Origin: Aphanomyces cochlioides
Taxonomy: Eukaryota > Oomycota > Saprolegniomycetes > Saprolegniales > Verrucalvaceae
Assembly: GCA_019828595.1 (NCBI GenBank)
Contig: JAHQRK010000002.1
Location: 434,001 to 498,000, forward strand
Length of the DNA: 64,000 nt
Direction of reading: 5' to 3'
Shown: in pieces, positions 30,224 through 39,933 of the stretch
Layout: every line of letters starts with the position of its first letter
How positions within the stretch are numbered: position 1 is the first letter of the stretch
The notes under the pieces: generated by a model
What the model saw: only the letters and a program-made list of their open reading frames with translations
Database searches by the model: none
What the model was told of the DNA's origin: nothing
Translations under genes and position numbers: made by a program

Positions 30224-31741
30224 TTAGAATCTGTCTTCGGCCGGTGTCTGAATGTCAACGTCGAGGGATCGATGCGCACTGAAGAGCCGTTCAATGTCTT
30301 CCAATGCCAAATTCTTTGTCTCGGGGCAGAAGAAGTAGACAAACGTGTTGCCTCCTATGCAGAGACCCGCAAAGAGGAGGAAGGTGCCGTTCACGTGCAA
30401 GTAGGGAATCAATTTCGGCGCGACAATCATGACGGCAACCATGGCCCAGTTGGAAAACGACGACAGCGACACAGCACGAGCGCGGACTTTGAGGGGAAAG
30501 ATTTCCGCGGGATAAATCCATGTAATAGGACCCCAACTGATTGAAAAGCAAAAGACGAAGAAGGCTGTCGCGATGATCATGGCCCAGCCAGCTCCTTTGC
30601 TGCAGCTCAGGCCGTCCGAATCGGTGTGGCACCCGATGGACGACAAAATTCCAGTCATCAAGTGACAAAGGATCATCCCAAAGCCACCATAGAGCAAGAG
30701 TTTTCGGCGTCCGACCTTGTCGACCCAGTACATGGTTGGTATCGTGGTGAGAAAGCCCGTGGCTTGGAATATCAAGAGCGCAATGATGCCATTGCCAAGA
30801 ACGTCTTTGAAGATTTGAGCACCGTAGGCAAAGATAATGGTCACGCCAGTCATCTGCTGGAGGGCTTGCAATGCCATTGCAATCAAGACGCGGCGACGCA
30901 CCGACGGGTGAAACACATCTTTCCACGACGCTTCTTGAGTGCCCACTTGGTCTAAAACGTCGCCGATCGTCTTGAGCTCGTCGCCAACGTCGTCAGTCCG
31001 TCGAAGTCGAGCGAGAGACGCTTCAGCAGCTTGGCGGCCTTTGTACTGATATAACCATCGAGGGCTCTCTGGCAGTGTGAAGATGCCAAGCATGAGCACG
31101 ACTGGAAAGATCGTTGCGACCGAGACAGTCTTGCGCCAGCCGTTGTCCCAGTCTTGGAGTCCGTAGCCGATGAGGCCGGCCGTCAAAGTGCCAGTCGTCA
31201 CCGACATGGACATAAACCCTGACAACATGCCGCGCAATTCCTTGGGGGCCATCTCCGCACCAAAGAGCGGCATGGAGAATGACGAATTCCCGACGCCTAC
31301 ACCTTGAATTACACGAGCAATGAGCGCCATCGCGTGGTTTCCTTTTCCAGTGACAAGCAAGATGACATTGCCAATGCAGTAGAACAACGCTGCCGAGAAG
31401 ATGGCCGCGCGACGTCCACGCTTGTCAGCAATAACACCGCCAAGGTACGCTCCAACCATGCAGCCAACGTAGTAGACAACCATGTACGTTGTTGTAAAGT
31501 CGACCCAATTCTGTGGCAAAGTCGACGCTGCGCATTCTTCATAGCTGTTGCCGTCGTAGCCGACGCAAAAATGCGTCAAGAAGGACGGCATGACGAGGAC
31601 TCCACCGCTGGCGCCGAGGTCATAGCCAAAGTAGAGACCACCCAGCGAGGCAAAGACACAGACAAAGACGGCATACCCCTTGGAGCCTTGTCGTGCATGG
31701 AGCGAGACGGACGCTGCGTCCTGCGCTGCAGCTTGATCCAT
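30224..31741 (-). CDS. MFS sugar transporter, copy 2
   Basis: Single exon, 505 residues from the ATG at 31741. The frame stays open upstream to 31837 but only from a TTG; copy 3 read from its matching ATG is also exactly 505 residues. Twelve membrane segments are expected. Sugar-porter signatures: ADKRGRRAAIF (loop 2-3), LPESPRWLYQYKG at the end of the first half, QQMTGVTIIFAYGAQIFKDV in helix 7, VDKVGRRKLLLYGG (loop 8-9), GPITWIYPAEIFPLKVRARA in helix 10-11 and FCPETKNLALE at the end. A large loop between helices 1 and 2 has Cys pairs. Proton-coupled hexose uptake across the plasma membrane is the likely role; substrate not determinable. Confidence 0.9.
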   Translation of the reverse strand: MDQAAAQDAASVSLHARQGSKGYAVFVCVFASLGGLYFGYDLGASGGVLVMPSFLTHFCVGYDGNSYEECAASTLPQNWVDFTTTYMVVYYVGCMVGAYLGGVIADKRGRRAAIFSAALFYCIGNVILLVTGKGNHAMALIARVIQGVGVGNSSFSMPLFGAEMAPKELRGMLSGFMSMSVTTGTLTAGLIGYGLQDWDNGWRKTVSVATIFPVVLMLGIFTLPESPRWLYQYKGRQAAEASLARLRRTDDVGDELKTIGDVLDQVGTQEASWKDVFHPSVRRRVLIAMALQALQQMTGVTIIFAYGAQIFKDVLGNGIIALLIFQATGFLTTIPTMYWVDKVGRRKLLLYGGFGMILCHLMTGILSSIGCHTDSDGLSCSKGAGWAMIIATAFFVFCFSISWGPITWIYPAEIFPLKVRARAVSLSSFSNWAMVAVMIVAPKLIPYLHVNGTFLLFAGLCIGGNTFVYFFCPETKNLALEDIERLFSAHRSLDVDIQTPAEDRF

Positions 31742-33846
31742 GTGCGCACGTCGAGGGAAAATCACTTTTGTCGTGTCAGTTGGTTGCAACAAAGGGTGCG
31801 AAAAAGATATCGTCGTTGTTTCCGACGTCTGGTTCAATCTTTTTCGCTAGAGTTGAGCTCTTTCCATGCATGCCACGCCTTGACACGCTGTCAAAATGTG
31901 AGTCAAGATCATGTCCCAATGGAAGAAACTGCCTCATCAACCTCGTGGCGTCCCCGCAAGGTGTGGCCGCTGGCCTGACCAACTTATCCACATTGGGCTT
32001 TGCTCCAAGGTGTTTGCAATGCTATCAAGCTTACAAGACGCAGTCCCGACCAGGTGATGGGTTGCTCTTGCCCCTGCGTCTGTTGCACAAGATGCTTGAA
32101 GCTCGATGGGACACCACCTGGGTTGTACTCATGGTCGATGGGTTTCAGGGGGTTTCTTCCCACTTGGGCAACCTGGCGATTGTCTGAAGAGAAGTTTCAT
32201 CTTTGCAGTCTTGGCAGTCGTGACGTTGGAACCAACAACTGGTCGTGGTGTAGAAAAAAGCGGCCAGGAATCTCCATGAATGATGCTGCCAGTCGTCACT
32301 CAAGATGTTCCTCTCTGTCCAACAGCTGCAGGGATGGTGGTGGGCATCCAATGCAGAGCTCAACCATGCCCCACCTTGGCAATTTTACGCTGGCATTGCT
32401 GGGACTTGCACTAGCAATGCTGAAGCATCCCCTGCTTTCAATTGTCCGTGCTCTCTCCTCGTTTGTCTTGTCAAGCTCCCCAGTTCGATTCCGTGATTCT
32501 CAGCTCAAACCTTGAATAATTTATACCCTTCATATTGGATATATGTATTCATGAAGATTTATAGCGTGGACTTGCAACTTACTCCTGTCCTCGATCCATG
32601 GATACGCTTTGGATGAAAGCAATCGAATCGATGCAGAGGGAAAGACTTGTCATGAATGCCAGACCTGAATGACAAGACATTAACACAGCATCTTCCATAC
32701 TTGTTTGCTCCTCTTCATGGTCTCTAGTGCTCTGTTTAAGAACGTCGAAGGTGATAAGAGTCCATTAGACACATTTGAACTTATAAAGTTATATCCTTTG
32801 AAAAGACATTTTTATCTCAAAGTGCAGTTTATGCCATGTTTGGCGATTGCCATGCGACGCACCCAACACAATGCCAAGATCTGTCTGCTTCATTTCCCAT
32901 GACAGAGGCAACAGAATCGCACGCTCTCATGTCGAAAACGCAGTCAAGTGCTGAGAGGCTGTGGGGTTTCCATGAGCTCTCAAGTTTTGGTGGGGGAATG
33001 TCCAGGGTGTCCCGAGAATGCTGCGAAACCATGGCGTCCTGACAGTGCAGACAAGTCGAGGCAGGAAGCAATGACGAACGACGACATGTGCGAAGTGATA
33101 TCTGCTTCGATTCAAAGCCAAGAGTGCAGTCTATCGCACTCTGCCACATCTGTTACGATCAGATGAGAGGCGGGTAATCAATCACGACCGGGCAATCCAA
33201 GTCACAGGCGCAAAAGCTACAGTAATGCCGACAGTGAACTCCATGGTCCGTCGGCAATAAGAGGGCATTGCTGGACGCACACACGGATTTGCAATCGGAA
33301 GAGCAGACTGACAAGCGAAGCAGTACGGATGACCATGATCCAGACAACACAACTCCATTAGTCGCTTCTTTAGGGAACACAGTGAGCATTACGCTGCGGT
33401 TGTCCAACGTTCCAAGGGGTTTATGCCATCTTCGGACGTGTGGTTGATGACAAGTTTTGACGGCGAACGGCGGCTTTCATCTTGCAGGTTCGTGGGTGTG
33501 TCGGCATTCTCTCGCCATGGCAACCATGGGGTACCTCTGGTGTAGATCGAATGATTCCACGCCCTGTCTTCTTTTTCTGCCCCACTCTTTGGAAGGCTCC
33601 AGTACTCGTGGTCAGCACTTTCACGTCGTGAGCCGCTTCAGCCTTGCAGGCTTTGCAATACGTACTGGTGGGATTTACAACTTTATCGACGTACTCCTCG
33701 GTATTGACGCAGCAGCGCAACTCTGGTCTTCGTGGCTCCAACGATGTGTCGACACCCACGCGACGCTCTCATCTTTGCAAGTTGTGCCACAGAGAGCACG
33801 ACTTACTTGGATAGCATTTTCAAGGCGACATGAGGTTGCGTTGGGT
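31742..33846. other. 2.1-kb gap with possible Cys-rich gene remnants
   Basis: No complete gene is supported. On the minus strand, 33421-33780 carries VVNPTSTYCKACKAEAAHDV with a CxxC pair and a basic tail, and 33170-33385 carries LCCLDHGHPYCFACQSALP and, in another frame, HYCSFCACDLDCP. These may be exons of a decayed Cys-rich (zinc-finger-like) gene, but I found no consistent splice model. The plus-strand frames here are antisense or low quality. Confidence 0.35.
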
Positions 33847-35364
33847 TTATAACTTGTCGTCGGCCGGAGTTTCGATCGCATGGGCGTCGAAGTGAGTCTT
33901 CTTGACGTTGAAAAGAAGCTCAATGTCTTCGAGCCCGACGCCTTTCGTCTCAGGGCACATGTAGTAGACAAAGACACACCCACAAAGGCACAAGAACGCC
34001 ACGAGGAAGAAGACGCCATTCACGTGCAACGTTGGAAACAACTTTGGGGCTTCAATCATGACGGCAGCCATGGCCCAGTTGGCAAATGTCGAGACGGACA
34101 CCGCTCGAGCGCGGACTTTGAGTGGAAAGATTTCCGCGGGGTAGATCCAGCAAATGGGTCCCCAACTGAGGCCAAAGCTAAACATGAAGAACGCAGTCGA
34201 GACGACCATGATCCAGCCGGCGCCTTTGCCGCAGCCAAAGTCGTTCGAGGCGGTATGACAGCCGACAGAGAAGGAAAGACCCGTGACAAAGTGACCCAAG
34301 ACCATGCCAAGACCGCCAAGCAGCAGCAGAGTGCGTCGACCAGCTTTGTCGACCCAGTACATCGCTGTGATCGAGCTCACAAACGTGATGGCTTGGAAGA
34401 TCAGCAGCGTTCGAATGCCATCCTCCAGCACGTCTTTGAAGATTTGAGCTCCGTAGGCAAAGACGATCGTGACGCCCGTCATTTGCTGCAGCGCTGCCAA
34501 GACCATGGCAATTCCAATGCGTCGACGGACGGTGGCGTCAAAGACATCCTTCCACGATGCTTCTTCGGAGCCAAGTTCATCCAGCATGTCTCCAATGGCT
34601 TTCAATTCTTCGCCGACGTCGGTGGACTTGCGTAGCTTGGTCAAGGTGGCTTCAGCGGCGTGGCGGCCTTTGTGCTGGTAGACCCATCGAGGACTTTCAG
34701 GGAGGAAAAATGCTCCGAGCATTAAAATCAATGGCGTGATCATGCCCAAGGCGACAGTCGTGCGCCAGCCGTGGTCAAAGTGTTGGAGGCCGTAGCCGAT
34801 AAGACCAGCCAAGAGCGTTCCAGTCGAAATCGCCATGGACAAGAAGCCCGATAGCATGCCACGCAGTTCCAAAGGAGCCATCTCGACGCCAAAAAGCGGC
34901 GCCGAGAACGAAGCGTTGCCGACGCCAAGGCCTTGAATCACACGAGCTATCAGTGCCATCGCGTGGTTGCTTTGGGTCGTGAAGGCCAGCAAGCACGAGC
35001 CTGCAAAGTAAAACAACCCAGCGGTGAAAATCGCCGTCCGTCGTCCAAGCTTGTCCGCCGCAATGCCGCCAAGCAGAGAGCCGACCATGCACCCGACAAA
35101 GTACAAGACATTGTACGTCGTGGTAAAGTTGGTCCAGTTGTGAGGAACTTCCAAGCTTGACGCCGTGCACTGGTCAAACGTGTTGCCATCGTGGCCAACG
35201 CAAAAGTGGTTCAAGAAGGATCTCATAACGAGAACGCTGCCAGTCGCGCCTTGATCGTAGCCAAAGGACAGGCCGCCGACGGACGCAAAGACGCACACAA
35301 AGACGGCATACCACTTGGAGCCTTGGTCGACATTGACCAGCACTGACGGCTCGCCATCCTCCAT
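33847..35364 (-). CDS. MFS sugar transporter, copy 3
   Basis: Single exon, 505 residues from the ATG at 35364 (longer open frame starts at a TTG at 35439). It shares length and all signatures with copy 2: FGYDQGATGSVLVMRSFL after helix 1, ADKLGRRTAIF, LPESPRWVYQHKGRHAAEAT, QQMTGVTIVFAYGAQIFKDV, VDKAGRRTLLLLGG, GPICWIYPAEIFPLKVRARA and MCPETKGVGLEDIELLF. Differences concentrate in the N-terminal tail, the first extracellular loop and helices 7-9, which might alter substrate choice. Tandem duplication is clear from order and orientation. Confidence 0.9.
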   Translation of the reverse strand: MEDGEPSVLVNVDQGSKWYAVFVCVFASVGGLSFGYDQGATGSVLVMRSFLNHFCVGHDGNTFDQCTASSLEVPHNWTNFTTTYNVLYFVGCMVGSLLGGIAADKLGRRTAIFTAGLFYFAGSCLLAFTTQSNHAMALIARVIQGLGVGNASFSAPLFGVEMAPLELRGMLSGFLSMAISTGTLLAGLIGYGLQHFDHGWRTTVALGMITPLILMLGAFFLPESPRWVYQHKGRHAAEATLTKLRKSTDVGEELKAIGDMLDELGSEEASWKDVFDATVRRRIGIAMVLAALQQMTGVTIVFAYGAQIFKDVLEDGIRTLLIFQAITFVSSITAMYWVDKAGRRTLLLLGGLGMVLGHFVTGLSFSVGCHTASNDFGCGKGAGWIMVVSTAFFMFSFGLSWGPICWIYPAEIFPLKVRARAVSVSTFANWAMAAVMIEAPKLFPTLHVNGVFFLVAFLCLCGCVFVYYMCPETKGVGLEDIELLFNVKKTHFDAHAIETPADDKL

Positions 35365-36622
35365 TGGAGAGACTGGGAAAAACGGATAATGTTCCGAGTA
35401 TATGGTCCAAGAGTCAAAAGTTGAAACACCAGAGTCCAACGTCGGCCTTCAAGGATTTCATCGTGGCTCAGTACAGTCGAACGAGCGCCCACAGCCATAG
35501 AACGGTGGCATCAAATGTCCCAAGCGGAAGGAAATGCAGCATTTTTGCGCTCCAGACGTCATCTGAACCTTCAAGAATATCCATCCGAAACGAGCGATAC
35601 TACATGCAACATGAGCGCAGAGATCATGCGTCGTGGGTGCTACGTTGCTTGGTTCGTGACTTTACAGCGTAAGGAGAGTACCTCGCTCAAGTTCCGTCGG
35701 TGGCGAAAGCCAGGGACTCTTGAATGCCAGCTGACCATTCTCCATCAACATGGCGGGAGGATACAAAGGTGACGAGCATGTTTCACATGGTACAACCACA
35801 TGACCAGTGGTGAAGGAGGAGCTGGTGTTGCAAGCAGCTATTCATGAGCAAGGCGAGTAGTGAGCAGGATCAATGCAGCGCGACTTTCTGACCGAGTTGC
35901 CATGGGATGATGATGATTGAGCATCCGCGGTTTTGTCCATGGAATCATCTTCCACACTTGGTGCGGTGGAGAAGCGCCATTGGACTGTATTGTAATGGAG
36001 TGGATGCAACATGCGAGAACGGACACATCATTTGACTCGAGCAATCCAAAGATGTGCCGAGCATGTGTCTTCACCCCTTGTCTTTGTTGTATCCGTCAAG
36101 TGCGCCGTCATACCAACACCGGAGTCGATCCATTCAACACAGGGCGTCGACGGCCATCTCCATTGGACACATGAACTAGGAAAGACAGTCGAAGCACGAC
36201 CAACATGTTCAACTTGTCTACTGGCAGCCTTCTTGCTCGAGGAAGATCAATCAAGCGGAGCCCGCCATGGTAGATACTGAGTCGTGTTTGTTTGCATCCA
36301 TGGTGGAGTTCCTTGGACGCTGCTCCTCGTGTCATGTTGCTGTCATGTTGGTATTGCCTTCCCGAATTCCAATATGGCGAATGGATGCGGCGGAAAATCT
36401 AAAACTTTTAACGTAACGATCTTGATGAAAAGCTCATGAGGAGATCTAGAAGACCAGGTTGACGTCAAGGGTTCAATTGAAGCTGACGAGGCGTTTCTAG
36501 CCTGTCCCAACGTCAACTCTCTCTCTTCTCCGTCTGACGCCGCACGATGTTGCTGAGCTTCATCGTTGAAACAGTCGCCATGATCCCGAAGATTTGGCAT
36601 CATTTCGATATTTGTCTTCCCG
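35365..36622. other. Intergenic stretch, 1.3 kb
   Basis: No supported gene. The region separates the transporter array from the divergently placed Kazal inhibitor gene and presumably holds both promoters. Confidence 0.5.
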
Positions 36623-37381
36623 ATGAAACTTGCCCTGTCAAGCTCGATGATCGCCACAATCTTGGCATGCAATCAATTTTGTCTCGACAACTTCGCCCCC
36701 GTGTGTGGTTCCGATGGTCAAACTTACTCCAACAAGTGTAACTTTGACAATGCTCAATGCTTGGATCCAACATTGCAGCTTGTTTTGAACGACACGGAAT
36801 GTCCATCGCCCCTTCCACTCTGTTTTACTGCTTGCGTTGAAATCTTCGAGCCCGTCTGCGGGTCCGACGACCACACGCACGCCAACAATTGTTCCCTGGC
36901 CAATGCAGCTTGCCTCGCACCGGGTCAAAACCTCACTTGGGTTTCGAATGGCTCTTGTTGCGACCCTTGTGATTTAGCTTGTACGAAGGAGATCAATCCA
37001 GTCTGCGGCTCGGATGGCCTCACGTATTTGAACCCGTGTCTCTTTGAGCAAGCGAAATGCCGCAGTCCTGCGTTGTCGCTTGCTTCTCGTGGGGCTTGTC
37101 CAACGCGCTGTGAGAAAATGTGTCCAATGATTTTTTCTCCAGTCTGTGGCTCGGACTGGGTGACGTATAGCAGCTCTTGTGCACTCTACAATGCCGCCTG
37201 TACCAAGCCTGGGTTGACGCAAGTTGCCAGCGGAGCTTGTCCTTGTGAAAGAGGTTGCAACAAAATGTACGCGCCAGTCTGTGGCTCTGACCGCCGAACT
37301 TACAACAACGCTTGTTTGCTCCAAAACGCTGCTTGCAAGTCGTCACGTCTTCGTATTGCCTACAATGGTCCATGCTCGTGA
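36623..37381 (+). CDS. Secreted five-domain Kazal-type protease inhibitor
   Basis: Single exon, 252 residues. MKLALSSSMIATILA looks like a signal peptide with cleavage before CNQF. Five Kazal domains follow, each with the C-x3-C...PVCGSD...Y/H...C...C pattern; VCGSD occurs in all five. By position after the second Cys the P1 residues are Asp, Glu, Lys, Met and Lys. Kazal inhibitors block serine proteases; in Phytophthora, EPI1-type inhibitors with Asp at P1 neutralise plant subtilisin-like proteases, so domain 1 resembles that type while domains 3 and 5 would suit trypsin-like enzymes. A role in defence against host or self proteases is inferred. Its stop lies 29 bp from the stop of the convergent deaminase gene. 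Confidence 0.92.
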   Translation: MKLALSSSMIATILACNQFCLDNFAPVCGSDGQTYSNKCNFDNAQCLDPTLQLVLNDTECPSPLPLCFTACVEIFEPVCGSDDHTHANNCSLANAACLAPGQNLTWVSNGSCCDPCDLACTKEINPVCGSDGLTYLNPCLFEQAKCRSPALSLASRGACPTRCEKMCPMIFSPVCGSDWVTYSSSCALYNAACTKPGLTQVASGACPCERGCNKMYAPVCGSDRRTYNNACLLQNAACKSSRLRIAYNGPCS

Positions 37382-37410
37382 AGATGAAGAGATGACTTGA
37401 AATTTGAAAA

Positions 37411-39202
37411 TCACAGCAACTGATGGATGTAGACTTTTTCGCAAGCAATCGAGTCAAACGTGATGATCTTGAACGATGGGTTGGCTTCAGCGATTTTGAG
37501 CAGCCATTCATTGCAAGCTCCACATGGGGCGAGTGGATTTCGATCCTTCTCGACTTTGGCATCGACAGATTCGAGTGCGGCTTGTACTGCAGGCACACTG
37601 GCATCGCATGAAATAGTTCGAGGTCGTTTTGGCTTGCGAGTTTTGGGTGATTGGTCCACGGATGCATTCGACGACGCTAGAAGAACAGAGTCAACGAGAA
37701 GGAATAGCATAGAAGCAAACATTTGACGAGTGGAGGCGGCAAAGCAAGCAGTGGTGGAGGTAGTGGGGGTAGTAGAGGCGTTGATGGAACAGGTTGTTGT
37801 GTTAAATTGACGCTCAGGACGGCGATCATTTTGAGCGACTGTCGATGAAGTGTTGGATCATTCGCCAAGGCACTTCCAATTGCATTCCTCTCAGCACAGA
37901 GCGAGCCAGTCGGCATGGACACCTCACAATTCATTCCGCGGTGGAAAATAGTCTCAAATTCACCGTCGGAGTTCTTCTTCTGGATGAGGAGAATTGCCAA
38001 GACAGGCTTACGCGACTTGCGGAGCCAAAATGTACCAACTTCACCGGCAGATTGGCCTAGGAGAAAGACTTTAGTAATGCTTAGAAGGCAAAAAGAAAGT
38101 AGACCTTCTAGGAAACGATCACGGAATGCTTTGACTTGATCGACAAGTTCTGCTACCAGCGGGTCTATCAGCTCGTCAATTGACGTCGCAGGCGTTGCTT
38201 CGACGTTTTCAAAGGGGTGAAAGTCGACATCATCGAGACTAAGTTTACTCTCGTGCCAAAAGGTTTTCAACTGCCACACGTGGAGATATGACGGTTGGTA
38301 CACTCGCAAAGCTGCGTTAAGAGCCGAGAGCCGCGCCGGTGGTCCATCTGCGTATGCAATCGTCAAATGGAAATGCGATTTCCACTGATCGCCAACTTTC
38401 GTCACAAGAACATCACGATGGGCTTCCAGGACAGGACGTAGTTGCCGTGTCATGAATTGGACATTGTCGTCGTACCTAATCGTCGTGAGAAAACTAGTCA
38501 TAAGATGATGAAAGAATATACCGAAAGATATTTGACCCTGAATGGACTTGGGTGACTTGGATCTTGGGATAGTATGTGGCGACAAATTTTGACATGAGTG
38601 TGGCTGTGTACTCCGTCGAATTGCCGCAGATCGAGTGTGATGCATTTCGAGGTATGCCCGCACCAGAGATCAAGTACAAAAGCTGCTGGGACTCAGCAGA
38701 ATGGACATCGGCTAAAACTTCGAGCCATTTCGGAAGCAAACTTGCAAGAAGAGGCAAGAAGCACGCTGTGATTCGAATGTTTTTCCAGCTTTTCTCCACC
38801 TCGCTTTGGGTTTCATCTGATGCACGCAGTTGAAAATCGGACAACTCGAGCGAAATCGTCTTGAGATCAATAGGATTGCTATCGAGCCTATTCCAAAAGT
38901 CAATTACCGTTCAAGGACAAGCAATCATACCGAAAGCCCACTGGATGGCAAGTCGACGCGCAATGTTCTCGAAATTGAAAGCGCGTACTTTCCATTGCCC
39001 GTTCCGAATTGTCCACTTGAACTGCAGTGGGTGTCAGTATGTGGTCAAGCTGACGCACAATCGACTGAGACACGATATTGAACAGACTAAACTTGGGTCT
39101 AGCTAGAAGAACCATCGCATTCCGATGCGTTGTGAGCGCCGCATCGCCGCTGAGCTCGACGACCAAGTCGGAGTGGCTGATGTTGTGCACCAAGAACTCC
39201 AT
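37411..39202 (-). CDS. Cytidine-deaminase-fold protein with long novel N-terminal part
   Basis: Six exons: 39202-39074, 39021-38942, 38887-38522, 38475-38105, 38056-37721 and 37676-37411, introns 44-54 nt, 515 residues, all phases consistent. The C-terminal 170 residues are a CDA/dCMP-deaminase fold: CAERNAIGSAL supplies the first zinc Cys and the catalytic Glu, and NPLAPCGACNEWL the PCxxC pair, separated by a Pro/Lys-rich insert with an RKPKRPR basic patch. The first 240 residues (FKWTIRNGQWKVRAFNFENI, SICGNSTEYTATLMSKFVA) match no domain I know. The stretch WKSHFHLTIAYADG near residue 270 has an HxT motif as in 2H phosphoesterases, but I see no clear second motif. Nucleoside/nucleotide or RNA cytidine deamination is inferred. 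Confidence 0.82.
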
Positions 39203-39933
39203 CTTCAAGATTCAAATCTGACCGGTTCAAGTACAAGGCATCGATCGATTGGTTTGAAACTGGAACTATTTTAGCCAATAAAAAATATTTTAAAAAATGA
39301 ATTAATTCGAAATCTATAAATTAGTTGGATAGCTGAATTTTGCAAGTATTCCCAAGGCTGCCTGCTATAGCCTCAACGGCGTCATGCTAAGGCGAATTGC
39401 CTAATTATAGTTAGCTGCTAAAATAGCCTATTGCGTTCGAAAAAGACACAGTCACTGAGATCTTTCGTTGTCAATCTTAATTCCGCCAAGATTCAAAACA
39501 AAGCCAATATGAATATTGAAAAATAGAGGTAAGGCAAACCAGGGCGTGTTAGAAAGATTTTGCATCGGAAGGGTGAATAAGCCGACAAGCCAAAAGGAAA
39601 AGCTCGAAAATCGTCACTTCGAACGGATCCAAATCAAGACGGTGGGCTGATTGTAAACCATGCTTTGTCGACATCGCAGAAGATTGCTTTTGATTCCGTC
39701 AAGTTGAGAAGTTCTTTATAAAGTAATATAGTTTAAAACACATTTGATACTAATTTAAAACAATTTAAAATTATTTCGAGGCATTTAAAACAGATGTACC
39801 AAACTGCCATCCAAATTGGAAAGCTCAAAGGAGGATTTTGGCGTCAAAGACGAGCAAGTTTGCGCCAACAAGATATCGACCACGTCAACTTCCATCTCTC
39901 CTCCGTCGATAGAAGCCCAACGCTCCGTTAGAT
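39203..39933. other. Intergenic stretch, AT-rich, divergent promoters
   Basis: A 731-bp gap between the start of the deaminase-fold gene and the first RMD1-like gene. No gene is supported; repeats of TTTAAAACA-type sequence occur near 39730-39795. Confidence 0.5.

Noticed and set aside
29801..35160. Several long plus-strand ORFs (29801-30544, 31304-31978, 33880-34635)
   Set aside because: They are antisense to the sugar-transporter genes, or overlap them in large part, and share no homology among themselves beyond that antisense relation.
38330..38400. Clear 2H phosphoesterase domain in the deaminase-fold protein
   Set aside because: Only one HxT motif (HLT) is visible; the second required motif was not found, so the domain call is not made.
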